Assembly (NCBI GenBank): GCA_003427395.1
Contig: BFEA01000196.1
Span: 1,768,468 to 1,791,733, forward strand
Direction of reading: 5' to 3'
From: Chara braunii
Taxonomy: Eukaryota; Streptophyta; Charophyceae; Charales; Characeae
DNA: 23,266 nucleotides
The position numbers and the translations under genes were made by a program. This document shows positions 1 to 10,785 of this stretch, piece by piece (the first letter of the stretch is position 1; the number at the start of each line of letters is the position of its first letter). The notes under the pieces were generated by a model that was not told where the DNA came from, did not search any database, and worked only from the letters and a program-made list of their open reading frames with translations.

Positions 1-82
1 GGGGCCCCTAGTGTACGAGTAGTGTATGAGTACAAGAGTACGAATCCGTACTCGTACGAGGGAGCCTACAGCTGGCAACGCA
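1..82 (-). repeat. GTAC-rich module, inverted copy 1
   Basis: Read on the minus strand this runs from TGCGTTGCCA (73-82) through several GTAC/GTACGAG words to the window edge. The same ~85-bp sequence occurs on the plus strand at 20384-20474 and 23146-23234, with roughly 80-85% similarity by eye. The shared inner boundary TGCGTTGCCA suggests one end of a mobile element. The two plus-strand copies run into poly(T) at the other side. Here that side lies off the window, so the copy may be incomplete. Confidence 0.75.
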
Positions 83-1489
83 GCCGAAATGAATTCGGAC
101 AAGGATACTGGCCGGATGCGCTTGAAGGGAGAGTGACTACCTCGGGCAGCTTAAGTAGTAGCACGACAGCGAGTGAGAGATTGATTGTCTTTTAGAAAAC
201 ACTCGCTGTCGGGAGTTGTGAAAGACCAGGCTGTCGTGCTGATCGCAGACTCGAGTGCTATGAACCAGCTCACGTGGAAGCAGGGACAGAGCTCATGGCG
301 ACGAAGAAGAAGACGAGGCGGAGAGGAAAGGAAAAAGGCGAGAGCAGAAAACACAGATCTTGCCCGTTCCTTTATGGAAACAGGCGCGAGATCGCGGCGA
401 TATTGTAGTGCTGGATTAGTAAGGTGAGAGTTATGAGAAAAAACGGGTGCGCGGAGAAGTCGAGAATGAGGAATTACGGGGGTAAAAAATGTATATCTTC
501 CTCGTTCTTTACAAAGTCTTGTGACGTGAAATGTTAGATAGAGGGTTTTGACCATTCTAAGTTGATTGGTCGTGCTACATTTCGGATCTGGGTGGCGGTT
601 TTGCTAATACGAGGGGAGGAGGCTACACCCATGAGAGAGAGTCTTGAAGTTGGTGGTGTATCTTCCCATGATATAGTGGAAGATTCACTTATGTTTTGCA
701 TAATAGACCCGAACGCAGCTTCGACAGAGAAGTGTTAGAGAATAGGCGTGCATCTTACCATGATCTTGGGGAAGTGAGTTCGAATCTAGCGACGACCAAA
801 ATAGTTCTAACTTACGAAAGATTCGACGACGTGCTGATCCTTTTCGGTCTCACCCGGACCAGGTAATCGCCATGTGTGCCGTAAAGCTGGATGTGAGCGA
901 GAAAAAGAGAATGAAGTGGGGAGGGAAGAAGAAGAGAGCACCTACCTGCAGAAGCATCATCTGCCAAACCATTGTCTGTTGCGAAAGGGTGGAATGTAAA
1001 CGAGCCTGTTCGGGATCGACATATGGTAAAATGTACCTGAGCAAGGCGAGGCCAGAGGACGTCCAGGTGGAGCTCGCAACGATACTAATGTGCAAATCGA
1101 CCACCGGACTGGATACAATGGCACAAGATTGTCTGTCAGGTGGGAGTTTGGTTGAGGTAGTACATCGGTCAGGAAATAACGCAGGTGTCATGAGGCAAGC
1201 TCAATGATGACAAGGATCTTGTGCGAAGCAAAGCAATAAAGGCTCATTTGATTGTAATTTCCAAGCCTGAATATAAATTGTCGAACGTACGTAACTGACG
1301 TCGGTCGAATGCTTCTTCACGCTCGTGGTATGGACCAGCTGAGTGATCGTACACATTGGGTTGAGGGTTGCTCAGGGTAGGACTGTTAGTTGTTGTTCTG
1401 TTCGAAATTCGCATTGCGGTCAAGGATCACTAGTCACCACTTGCTGTGGAGTCGAGCCTCTATTGTTGTGTAATACAAATTGCCGCCGG
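83..1489. other. gene-free stretch
   Basis: I find no recognisable gene. Open frames at 151-555 (minus, 134 codons) and 872-1207 (plus, 111 codons) are overlapped by frames on the other strand and show no domain, signal peptide or motif I know. 295-360 is purine-rich on the plus strand and would encode an Arg/Lys run typical of low-complexity DNA. Composition is more GC-rich than the DNA that follows (2300-4500), which may mean a different origin, possibly part of an old element. Confidence 0.5.
722..797 (+). other. tRNA-like relic (possible tRNA-derived SINE head)
   Basis: GACAGAGAAGTGTTAGAG at 723-740 resembles a tRNA D-arm/A-box. AGTTCGAATCT at 777-787 matches the B-box/T-arm consensus GGTTCGANTCC at nine of eleven positions. 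The spacing is close to that of a tRNA. The acceptor stem does not pair, the anticodon stem has about 3 bp and the T stem is imperfect, so this is not a functional tRNA. A decayed tRNA gene or the head of a tRNA-derived SINE are the likely readings; chance is possible. Confidence 0.25.
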
Positions 1490-1715
1490 TTTTAAGTCAA
1501 GAGCTACGGGGCTTGCTGTTGAGCATTGTCGTGTGGTGTAGTGCGCAGAATGCTTCGCTAAGCTTGTTGTGCACGAGGTGCTTTGTTGGGTTGCTAGGCA
1601 TATCCGCTGCATTTTTGCTAAGCATTGTTGCCTTACTGTGCATTGTTGTGTTTATCTTTGATCAGATAGTGTTTTGCTGAGCATTGGGTTGTGTCTTGCT
1701 GAGTTTTCGTTGCAT
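1490..1715 (+). repeat. degenerate 'TTGCTNAGCATTG' repeats
   Basis: Variants of TTGCTGAGCATTG recur at about 1516, 1553, 1592, 1615, 1674 and 1700, spaced 20-60 bp apart in G/T-rich DNA. This looks like an eroded short tandem array. The 66-codon frame at 1480-1680 is a by-product of the composition (Leu/Ser/Val/Cys-rich) and I do not regard it as a gene. Confidence 0.35.
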
Positions 1716-2440
1716 TCTTCTCGCGTTTCAGTAGAGCAAATGGGGTGTGTTCTATTTGAATGCAACTCTCTATGTTGTATAGTAACTGTTGCAGTTTGGT
1801 TTGAGGAAGGGGCAATGTGACTTGAGGGAGTGATCAAGCTCGACGAAGACGCTATTGTTGCAATTTGGAGACTTGACAGGACGCCATTTACTTTGCGTTT
1901 GGTTGTGGTTTGGGCATCTTGATGCTTGTCTTGACCATCATTGCAGGGCCCTCAGATGCACCAAGATAGCAAGGCCCTCTCACATGAGTTGAGTAGGCAC
2001 CTTTTTGTATCTCGAGGGTTCGAAACCTCTTCTTCTCTCCTTTTTACTCTGAGTCTAATCTATGGTTTGGAGAGGAAGGCGGCACGTGGGATTGCAACCC
2101 ACAAGATCACAACAAGACCTTGTGGGAGGTTCACCCACCGATTGTGGGAGCTCTGTCGAGACTGAGGAGGAGTTTTGGAGGTAGAGAACTGTCAGGTATA
2201 CTCCTCTCTATCGTGTGTGAGTCTGTTAATCCCCTATCAATATATCTTTCTACGTTCATTACTATGTACGTGTGCATCACTATGGATTGTGTAAACTCAT
2301 AACCTAATTCATACATTAAGTAAAATGAATACATATATGAAGTTCATTTACTTTACTGCTTAAAAATCAAATTGCACGGGATGAATTTAGGGAAGGTGGA
2401 AGAAATGAGGTTTTTGCTTGTGTTTTACTACGTCCCTAAA
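1716..2440. other. gene-free stretch with a B-box-like site
   Basis: No gene is recognised. At 2017-2027 the sequence GGTTCGAAACC fits the RNA polymerase III B-box and sits in a short GAGG/CCTC stem (2014-2029). A clear A-box is not found at the right distance, so a SINE is only a possibility. A small inverted repeat, GTGGG-ATTGCAA-CCCAC, lies at about 2087-2103. Confidence 0.4.
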
Positions 2441-2444
2441 GGGT

Positions 2445-3290
2445 TAGGCAATATGCTCTCGGTTTGGTCTGACTACTTTGTTTTATTTTGTTTACTATGC
2501 AACTGGACAATGTGGTTTTGGTCAAGTTTAGTTGCTGTAATATTTCATCTTCCTTACAACTAGGCAATGTGGCTTCGGTCAGGCCTGACTATTGTATTGT
2601 TTTGTTTTCGTGGCAGTCAGACAACGTGTTTTTTATTAGGTCGGATTGCGATACCTTGGTAAGTTCAAAGTTGTTATCCGTCTAGCTAGTCAATGTGACT
2701 TCGGTCTGGCCTGACTGACTATGCCATGTTGTTCTATTCGTTACCCCAACCAGACAATATGGTTTCGGTCAGGGTCTGATTGTTGCTCTTGTAGTGAACT
2801 GACTGTTAAAAAGGTTTAAGAGATGGGTAATGTGGCTTATGTTAGGCCCAATTACTTGTTTTTTTTTAGGGAGGATCGAACTGATGACTAAGCAATGTGG
2901 CTTCAGTTTGGCTTAGTCCGAGGTCACGCACATAAGTAGAATCTGAAAATATAATTTTCTATATGAATATATTTTACTTCAAGTTCTATTATTGAACAAA
3001 GTTAGTCAGACAATATACCTTCGATTTCGTCTAACATTTAATTAAGAATATAATGAGTGTAACCAAAGGTGGAGTGAGCAATGTGACTTCAGTTTGACCC
3101 ACTCTTAGTCTTAAAGAGATTCAATGATAAGAGAAGTAATACAACTTGGGATATTAAACATTTGGCAGGGCTAGACAGTGTGGCTTCGGTTTGGTCTCGT
3201 TAACTACCTAATGAAGAAAAACGTAGTTGTGTTTTATTTTTGTGTATACAAAGCCAAAGGTTAAGCAATGTGACTTCGGTTAGGTTTTAC
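2445..3290 (+). repeat. decayed tandem array, 57-70 bp period
   Basis: A motif close to CAATGTGGCTTCGGTC, often followed by AGGYCTGACTA, recurs at about 2449, 2506, 2565, 2621, 2691, 2756, 2828, 2895, 3011, 3081, 3177 and 3267. The first spacings are almost constant (57-59 bp). They grow to 65-115 bp toward the right, where the intervening DNA is unrelated. This pattern fits an old minisatellite broken up by indels. There is no conserved reading frame through it. Confidence 0.7.
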
Positions 3291-3494
3291 CTTCTTATAC
3301 CATATGTAAGCTAGGGTATTGAGGATTTGACGAAAGTACTTACCATTGTGGTATGAACTTGTATGTGATGCAATGTGAGATTATTTACCTTAAGCTTGAT
3401 AGGTAGTCACTCGAGTGTTCAACATATGTCAGAGCGATAAGAGTTAGTTTGATTTATGCATATTTTTTGTTTAGAACTTAGAGTTGTAGGATTT

Positions 3495-3865
3495 TTTTTA
3501 TATCGCTTCCGCCTAATGGAGGTGTTGTTCAAATTTGCGTAGGATGTAAGAAGTTAGATAATATTTTATACTTTACATAGTTGAATAGTGTAACTTTTTT
3601 TTTTTTTATTAGTATAAATTTGACAGTCTACCTTCTCTAAAAGAGATGCTGCTCAAATTATTGTTTATCCATTGTTAGATAAAATTCTTATTTTTATGAG
3701 CTAGAAGTCTTCGGGATTTTCATATTTATATAAATTTTTCGAAGACACATTTCCTATGGGAAGCGCTGCCGAAATTTTCTAAAATCTGGAGGATTTATAA
3801 TATTTTAAAACCTTAAAGGTTTTAACAATCTACCCCTGATTGGGGAATATGCTGCCGATGTTTTT
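3495..3865 (+). repeat. hairpin-bearing repeat, four decayed units
   Basis: Four units at about 3505, 3630, 3750 and 3828 share the layout 'short inverted repeat, then TGCTGCCGAAATT-like tail'. The stems differ between units: CCNCC/GGNGG, TCTCT/AGAGA, TTCC/GGAA and CCCC/GGGG. The tails are TTGTTCAAATTT, CTGCTCAAATTA, CGCTGCCGAAATTTT and TGCTGCCGATGTTTT. The DNA between units is AT-rich. No coding potential is seen. Confidence 0.5.
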
Positions 3866-4484
3866 TATATTTTCAAATAAGTGTGAGGAATGTGAAACTC
3901 GCTCTAGTTAGCTTTAGGAACTGGTTAGTGTTGTGTTACAAACCCTCTTTTGGTTACTTTGATTCATGATTTAACAAGTGTCAGCTTGATTACAGGTCGG
4001 TTAATTATTTAACTTCAAACTCATTCTCACGACTCAACATAAAACCTTCGTCCCAGTGGGTTGAATCGTTTCTTTGGGTTCTTACCCGGACTTTTATTGA
4101 ATGGTTACTTAAAAAAAACTAAGTGTTTTATTTTGTAAGGTTGAACAAAGGTTGGGGTTTGTGTGAATAAGGCAAGGGGTGTGACTGCAAAGAGAAGTTG
4201 AAGTTGACCCCGTGTAGTGCGTGGTCAGTCGATGTTGAATCTTTGGTGTGATTGTATGTATGTTTTGTGAGTTGAAGTTCGGATTTAACTTTGTGTGCGA
4301 TTATATGTATATTGTAAAAGGAGTCACTCTGTGATCGTGAGAGTAATCGTTTTGCGTCTTATAACCCCATTATGATTATATTTTGGGTAACCGAGTGGTC
4401 TACTTCAACCGTGCGTAAGGATTGAGCTTACTCATATTGAGAAAAATGAGAGATCCTTTTAATTTTTGTTTTTTATAACTTTAT
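3866..4484. other. gene-free AT-rich stretch
   Basis: No open frame, RNA gene or clear repeat is seen. The region leads into copy A of the long dispersed repeat at about 4485. Confidence 0.5.
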
Positions 4485-5730
4485 AGTTGAACAATGAAGT
4501 CTGTGGCGGTTGTTAAAGTCAAACGCCTTCACCAGTCTAAAGGCCTCCAAAGATGGAGTTTTGTCTCATCGGTGAATGACGTCTTATTGTAAGGAAACCC
4601 AGGGAGGGGGCCTTGTCCGTCGCTTATGCAAGTGACAATGGCGTGTGTCACCTTTCGTGCCCTCTTCGAAGGTCCTCGGCGGTGTAATAGGGGTGGGGGT
4701 TTAGATTGCCTACCTGTCACACCCCCACTAAAAATTACGCCCTTATGTTTCCCTCACGAGTGACCGAGAAAAACATCTCTCACTACTACTCACATAGTCT
4801 TCATCCATGTTTCCCTATTGTCGCAACTTCAAACGTGACAAAGTGGTACAAGTCACTTCTAAGGTTGGTAAGATTTTGCATAACTCTCAATTATGAAATC
4901 GCTTCAATCAAAAGTGTCGATATATGGAATGAAACCCAATCTATTTTTCGATTGCTCATGTGAAAGAGGCTTTCCTCAATTTATGATTATGTAAGAAAAT
5001 GGTACGCAAAATCGGTTTAATTATCGTCTTCTGGATTATGTTCCCATGACTATGTAGTGCATGTTTCTTTATTCTCTTAGTTTTTTTTCCAACCTATCTC
5101 AATATCGTCGGGTCAAGACAAGTCTAGAGAAACTTTGTCTCTCTCAAATTCTCCCTCCTATATTTTTCAATCTTTCTGTTGATTTCCACCAACGCCAGGC
5201 CTCAAAGAAGCTTCGTTTAAGAACATTTGGTTGAAGGTTTGGCCCAAGCACATGAAAAAGACATTGCGATTTATCTCACTCATTGACATCCCTCTTGCTC
5301 ACTCATTGTTCACGTACTCGTTTTCACTCACAAAGTTGCGTTCACTCACGTTCCCGAAATGTGGATGGAAAGATGTGTACTCCATCAACAAGCAAACGAA
5401 AGGTGTTGCTGCTCAACCATACCTTTTCGCAAATGAGGTAAAAATGAGCGCATTCTAAGCACAAACTAACGACGACTTGAGCGCAACGGTTTCCCAGTCA
5501 ATGGGGAACAGTGATAATGAATTTTCAATCAGTACATCAAAATATGCATGGCCATTTTCAACATGTGCACTCGCTCTTATTCCCCTACGCACACACACTA
5601 ACTGACTTACATTCCCTTTTTTTTTTACCCCTTCCCTCTCTCACTCGCACAAGCTTCCCTTAACTCACACCTCTCACTCTCTCTATCAGCCAGAATGCGC
5701 CAGCGAACCAATTAGCAACCCAATTTTGAA
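4485..5730 (+). repeat. long dispersed repeat, copy A (body)
   Basis: This stretch aligns along its length with 17193-18650 (copy B) and 21630-22860 (copy C). Landmarks in order are a GAGGAAACCC-type GC-rich segment, TGTCACACCCCCACTAAAAATTA, a GAGTGACCGAGAAAAACATC block, CGATTGCTCATGTGA, a polypyrimidine run ending in CATCTCA, CAACGCCAGGCC, ATTTATCTCACTCATTGACATC, GTTTCCCAGTCAATGGGGAA and a CT/CA-rich tract of Ser/Pro/Leu-type codons. Frames do not stay open in the same phase across the three copies, so conservation appears to be nucleotide-level descent rather than a gene. It is a non-autonomous element or segmental repeat. Copies B and C extend further 5' than this copy. Confidence 0.75.
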
Positions 5731-5734
5731 TGAG

Positions 5735-6195
5735 TCATGAAGCCAATAAACAGACTCGATTTGAGTGAATAAGTGAGCCAATCAAGAGACTCGATTTTGA
5801 GTGAACCAATGAATCAATCAACAGGCTCGATTTTGTGTGAACCACTGAGCCAATCAAACAGACTCAATTTTGAGTGAACTAGTGAACCAATCAACAGACT
5901 CGATTTAAGTGAATTCGAACCAATCAACATACCCGATCTTGAGTGGGTCACTGAGCCAATCAACAGGGTCGATTTTTAGTGAACTAGTTAGCCAATCAAT
6001 AGGCTCGATTTAAGTGAACTAGTGAACCAATCCACATACTCGAAGTGAGTGAGTGAGCCGATCAAAATACTTGATTTTGAGTGAACCAATGAACCAATCA
6101 ACTGACTCGATTTTGAGTCAACCACTGAGCCAATCAACAGACTCAATTTTGAGCGAACTAATAAACCAATCAACAGGCTCGATTTTGAGTGTCCC
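5735..6195 (+). repeat. 36-bp minisatellite (copy A)
   Basis: About thirteen units approximate GAGCCAATCAACAGACTCGA + TTTTGAGTGAACYANT. Units end in CCAAT, CCACT or CTAGT, and these recur in that order (units 2-4 and 10-12), suggesting a higher-order period of three or more units. Some units carry a short GAGCC...GGCTC inverted repeat. Short frames across it are by-products of the 36-bp period being a multiple of three. There are no unique spacers, so it is not a CRISPR array. Confidence 0.9.
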
Positions 6196-6199
6196 AGAC

Positions 6200-6560
6200 A
6201 CCACAGCAGTTGGCTTTATTTTGAATTTACATCGAGCGACTCAGCAAATCCGATTTTGAACATGACAGCGAGCCAATCAGTTGGCTCTATTTTGAATGTA
6301 CAGTGAGTCACTCAACGAAATTGATTTTGAATGCACGGCGAGTCACTCGACGAGTTCGATTTTGAATATAACAACGAGCCAATCAATTGGCTCTATTTCG
6401 AATGTATAGCGAACCACTCAGTAAATTCGATTTTGAATATGACAGCGAGCCAATCAGTTGACTATATTTTGAATATACATCGAGCCACTCAGCGAACTTG
6501 ATTTTGAATATGACATAGAGCTAATCAGGTGGCTCAATTTTGCATGTACATCGACCCAAT
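6200..6560 (+). repeat. ~70-bp satellite derived from the 36-bp unit (copy A)
   Basis: The period doubles here. One half reads about GAGCCAATCAGTTGGCTCTA + TTTTGAATGTACATC, and the other GAGCCACTCAGCGAATTCGA + TTTTGAATATGACAGC. The first half contains a 7-bp stem with a 4-nt loop, perfect at 6270-6287 (GAGCCAA-TCAG-TTGGCTC) and 6376-6393. The two half-units are related to each other and to the 36-bp unit, so this array probably arose from it. Copy B has the same array at 19500-19870. Confidence 0.85.
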
Positions 6561-8280
6561 CGGACCACTTCCTAGAGGGTTGGGCGTGTGACGACGCAGA
6601 GTGGGTCAACCCTCGTCGAGTCTTGGACAACGTGGGGGCTGATTTAATATCCTCGCGGGTGGTCACCTTACGTGCCCCTATTAGAATAAAAAGTTAGAGA
6701 CATAAGAAGTTCCAGCTTACAAGAACAGGTAGACAATGAAGGAGATTTGCGCAGTGATAACGACTGCATTTTTTTAATGATTATCTCGATAATGAAGGTG
6801 AAGATCTCATCATTCGAGGAACGGAAAGAATAATTATTGTCCAAGAGGACGAATCAACCAAGCTGCGTATGTTGCGGAGGTGTGGTCAAACTGAGAGTTC
6901 AAACTTCATCCAGAAACTCGATCACTTGTTGATTCGCATGGTAGCAGTGAAATGTACTTGCAAAAGTCATTCATGGCATGGTTTCGTAGGTATGTCGACG
7001 GACCCACCCGTACATTAAATGTTAGGTTGTCCTTTCTAAAATAGTTTCGTCAATAGAGGGTCTCCGCCTCGAAAGTGGCGGAGTAAAAATCTCTTCGGTC
7101 ATACAGGCTGTGAAGGAAAACTTTGGCAAATCATCTCATCTAGTCAAAAATCCGTTTTGCGTGCTTGGATATAAAGTGTATTGATTTTATTTGTTTTGTC
7201 TTCAAAGAGTTGAAAAGGGATTAGGATTATTTTGTGGGTTTCACGCTTGGTTGGGACCGTCCTAGTCGACCAACGTTCGATCGTACTTAGGAGATCAATG
7301 CGCTAGGGAACAGACGACATTTGAGTTCACGTTGGTGTTTAACCAGGCGTACCTATATTGCAGCAAACGAGCAAGCGTCCCTGACTGATCTACCTCTGAG
7401 ATTGGATCGAAAAGTTTTCGCATGTGGGTCAATAGCTCGGTAGAGATACGCCCCTAAGGATGCTGACCACCCATAGGGAAGGTAAGTTGCGCCCCACAGA
7501 AACCTATCCTGTCGTATGGGACCGTGGGAAAAACGGTTGGCGCACCTTCCTAGAGCGACGAAGGGACGACATGACAGGTGATGTCTCAGCAGTACATGGG
7601 ATTGTTTCAACGTAGTCCCTAAGTTGTCTCTTGATTATGTTTTGTTTTAACTCTTACGTGACATGGTTAGGAGGGTTCCCGCACTTCGCAGAAAAGGTGG
7701 GAGTCGATGCTCTCGACAATGTATATCGAGATAACCCCTCATTCCCAGTCCTCAGATTGGTTGTTTGTACCCTGCGACAACGAGCGGTATTTGAGATAAG
7801 TTAGGTACGCCAGCATCATTGACTAAAGTTCACTCAGTTGATAGGAGTTGGGTGCTTCCACGAGCAGTAAACTCGTTTCCTCAATAGCAAGAAGTGACCG
7901 AGCATATTGAGCATGTGTTTCGAGGGTTCCGCCCTTGTGCTTGCAGGCTCGCAAATCCCGATCTTGACGAAAGATCTGTTGTGTACGCCAAACACACAAT
8001 TTTCTCATCTATGGTTGAACCACCCTCGCTCCCTCTTCCAAAAGAGGCATGCCCGCTATGATCCCGGCGGAAGAGGCGTTGTGTACACCAAGCACGCAAT
8101 CCCTAATGCTGCCATTATTGATTTTTTTTTCTTTGCTTCAAACCGCTTTAGCCTATATGCGGACAGTGGTGCAGACCCTGGGCTCTAGCGGACCTCCAGT
8201 TCGAGCAAATTTGGGCCTACATGTTCAGAACAGTGACGACCTTGGTGCCGTGAGACCCATGTAAATCCAACGGTCCCAAC
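6561..8280. other. gene-free stretch with a hairpin and a 100-bp duplication
   Basis: No protein family is recognised in any frame. The minus-strand frame 7353-7610 (85 codons) and the plus-strand frame 7907-8188 (93 codons) lack motifs and overlap other frames. 7062-7083 is a perfect 7-bp stem, CTCCGCC/GGCGGAG, with an 8-nt loop. The segment at about 7959-8000 is repeated at about 8059-8100, exactly 100 bp apart (GTGTACGCCAAACACACAAT versus GTGTACACCAAGCACGCAAT). The region could be remnants of an unidentified element. Confidence 0.5.
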
Positions 8281-9754
8281 TACTTTTCGAAATCAGAGGA
8301 TGCAACAATAAATATTATAGGATCCCTTTAATTAGGGGCACTTCCGAGTGTCCAAAACTCGGGCTGTCAATCTATGTAACACAAATAAACATTAGTGCCA
8401 CAATACCACTTATTATAGTAGGAATTATTATTGCAGGCCTTCAAAAGCCTGAAACAATATTGGAAACATCATTCACAGTCAGATAAATGACTTTGCAGAC
8501 TAAACGGGCGTGATCAGTTAATCCGATTTATTGGACCGTCGTCGTAACCAGAAACCAGTACCGCTGAAATAAGTGTTATAGCCAGATAAACACCATCAAA
8601 TGAATGGTCATAGCCTTATAGTTCGTGTTGTTCTTGTCATAGCTGCACTTCAATACACCGCGTTCTGATGACCCAACTCTTATCCCAAGAACCAACTTAC
8701 AGCACAAAGTACCCACTCACAGGGAACCCTCTACGCCAGGCGAATCTCGATAACCCACATGCGTGCATGCACAAGGGGTCATAATAGCGGTAGAAAATAG
8801 GAAGAACTAGGATCTGGGCAGCGGAATCGAAACAACAAAAACATCTAAAATAACGAGTAGTTATTTATTTTTAGTCTCTTCTTATGATTTAAATTTATTT
8901 ACTATTTTATTATTAATTTAAATAAAATATGAGGCTTCGTTTTTTCGTCAATTGGTCAACGTAGAAAATGCCGCACAAAGGTTCGCATGGATATTTTCAC
9001 CCCATGGTTAGCTGATTCGAAGACAATTTCGAAATAGACGGAAAAACTAGATATAAGGGCCGGTAGAAGTGATTGTTCGATTATCGAAGTTCGAGGGTTA
9101 TTATTATGAGGTGATCGAGAAAAAAACAGGGTTCAATCTGAATACTCAAATTTCTTTCTACGTGTTCGTTGAAATACCGAAGAAAAATCACCCAGGCGTT
9201 TTCTCGAATGTTTCATTTCTTCTATTTTGGGTGGCCGATTGTTTTTTACTGCCCGACTATAGCCCGGACCTCTTTTTGACGCCCTCGTCAAGGCTTTTAT
9301 ACGCCAACCGAAAGAACGCATACAAGTCTCAAAGAGATGCATCATATATGTCGTCCATGTCTACGCTTGAGGCGACTTGGCCGTTCTTCGTTTGGGCTCT
9401 AGTTCAGAAATCCTATGACTAAGAAGATGCAGTCTACCGGTTTGCGTCTCAACCATTTGGATAACTCACGAGGAGTGTTCTCGGGGCCCTTTCCCCGTCG
9501 TGATGGAAGTGATCTTTGTACTGTTTCGCATTCAATTTAGACTCTCTGCCTCGACCTCACAAGCATAAACAGCCGCTTCCTTTTCTTTACTAGTGTCAAT
9601 CCTTTTAGTTTCCTGGTCTCGACCCTCTTCCTTTTTCATGAGTTGTCTCCTACCCCAAACCATATTGATGATGACTTATCCATCATCTTGGCCTTTTCCT
9701 TTTTTATAGGTTCTGTTAGCGATGGAGTATGGGCCGAAGGTCTTCGCGGTCTGA
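8281..9754. other. gene-free flank on the 3' side of the retrotransposon
   Basis: This includes an AT-rich block at 8860-8930. The frames at 9069-9422 (plus, 117 codons) and 9133-9345 (minus) overlap and have no recognisable motif. For a minus-strand Ty3/gypsy element the 3' untranslated region, polypurine tract and 3' LTR should fall here. Pyrimidine-rich runs on the plus strand at 9580-9595, 9626-9640 and 9690-9710 could be polypurine tract candidates. I found no segment here that matches the 15000-16000 side, so an LTR cannot be supported. Confidence 0.4.
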
Positions 9755-9940
9755 ACAACTTTTACCTAGCTCCTGTCGCGGGGTCTCTCCACTTAGATCC
9801 ATCTAAGTCATATATCATATAGGGTCCACAACCGAGCGCTTTTATTATGAGGTAAGGACTCATCCACTGATTGACCATCTTCCCTTACCACGACCTTTCC
9901 AACCGCGAAAAATATACGAGGACCATATCACCCACACATA
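9755..9940 (-). pseudogene. integrase C-terminal module (GPY/F-type), relic
   Basis: The minus-strand translation begins VGDMVLVYFSRLE (9935-9897), a match to the 'VGDLVLVY-x-L' start of the post-integrase module in Ty3/gypsy elements. SPYLI follows (about 9843-9862) in the place of the GPY/F motif, then IYDLDGSK. This module usually contacts DNA or chromatin and helps choose the target site. At least one stop (a W-to-stop-like change after the first motif) interrupts it. The next element-encoded residues downstream fade out near 9755. Confidence 0.75.
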
Positions 9941-10149
9941 TGCTTTCCTTTCTTATTCTGACACTTTTATCTCATTTTTCTTTCTCTTTTTCTCTTTCGA
10001 ATGTTAATAGATCCGCCTCGTAACTAAATTATCCTATAATCTGTACGCTATATGTCTTGTTTTCACAGCTAGAAGTTCTTCATGTGACATATGCTCAGCC
10101 TAATCAATAGTCGTCCAACCATCGACATGAAACTCTATGAGTAAGACAC

Positions 10150-10625
10150 AATGTCTCCCGAACCATAAGGTATAGGGAGGATAAACTTTACTAGCCCGGA
10201 CTGTGACATTATCCGACCATATCACATATGTAAAATATCACGGTTAGTCGCTATCTTTTCCAAAATACCAGTTAGACAGAGACGCGATCAATGGTTGATG
10301 TCCTTTCTCAACAGGTGAATTAGTCCAACGATGATAGACAATGGCTATAGAAACCTCAACTCCTGCTCTCTTGAACCTCGTCGGTAAGGAATTATGCACC
10401 TCTGTCCATCACAATCCTGCCATCACATTCTTATCGGGACATGTACTCCAAGACAAAGTTTTTTACCTCCTTGGCTGATTTGGTTCTAATGGGTTTTCCA
10501 TCCACAAACGTAGTGAAATCGTATATTATGTGGACTACATATTTTAGATTCCCTATCCCTTTCGGCATCTTTATTATGTTTATATGAACCTTCCCTCCAG
10601 GTCTACTAGGATGGGACACAGGAAG
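10150..10625 (-). pseudogene. integrase catalytic core, relic
   Basis: This would encode the DDE recombinase that inserts the cDNA. Reading the minus strand, HINIIKMPKGIGNLKYVV leads to IYDFTTF, whose Asp (codon 10518-10520) takes the first catalytic position. VMDRGA supplies the second Asp (10404-10406). SPVEKGH supplies the Glu (10307-10309) after about 32 codons, close to the D-D-35-E spacing. All three acidic residues remain, but there is a stop after YMSR, a stop in place of the residue after DRGA, and at least one frameshift near 10335. The segment 10431-10619 is the longest uninterrupted piece (62 codons). WFGRHCVLLIEF downstream (about 10150-10190) is the usual 'PYxLxFG' segment. Confidence 0.85.
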
Positions 10626-10639
10626 ATGTTCTTTGTATC

Positions 10640-10785
10640 TCTCACGAGCTCTTTTCTTATACTCCTTACATGTTATGCAGTATCTCTCGACGTCTTTGTA
10701 CTGACCTTCCCACCATTATAATTAATGACCTTTTTCGTAAGTTTTCTTACTCCTCAATGTCTACCTACCATACCATGATGCAACT
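10640..10785 (-). pseudogene. integrase HHCC zinc-binding domain, relic
   Basis: HHGMVGRH is encoded at about 10781-10758 in one frame. WWEGQYKDVERYCITCKEY follows in another frame (10715-10660), with the CxxC at about 10669-10680. Order and spacing fit the H-H-C-C finger that precedes the retroviral-type integrase core. A frameshift and two nearby stops separate the His and Cys halves. The start of the core follows directly. Confidence 0.75.

Noticed and set aside
151-555. Longest open frame (134 codons, minus strand)
   Set aside because: No recognisable domain, overlapped by a frame on the other strand, and surrounded by repeat DNA. Length is within chance for this composition.
872-1207. 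111-codon plus-strand frame and its 113-codon antisense frame
   Set aside because: The two overlap almost completely and neither has a known motif. The Cys content is not arranged as a finger.
5735-6560. Possible CRISPR array because of the regular 36-bp repeats
   Set aside because: Units are contiguous and variable with no unique spacers, and the setting is eukaryotic. It is a minisatellite.
9069-9422. 117-codon plus-strand frame
   Set aside because: Lies antisense in the expected 3' flank of the retrotransposon and has no motif. A minus-strand frame overlaps it.
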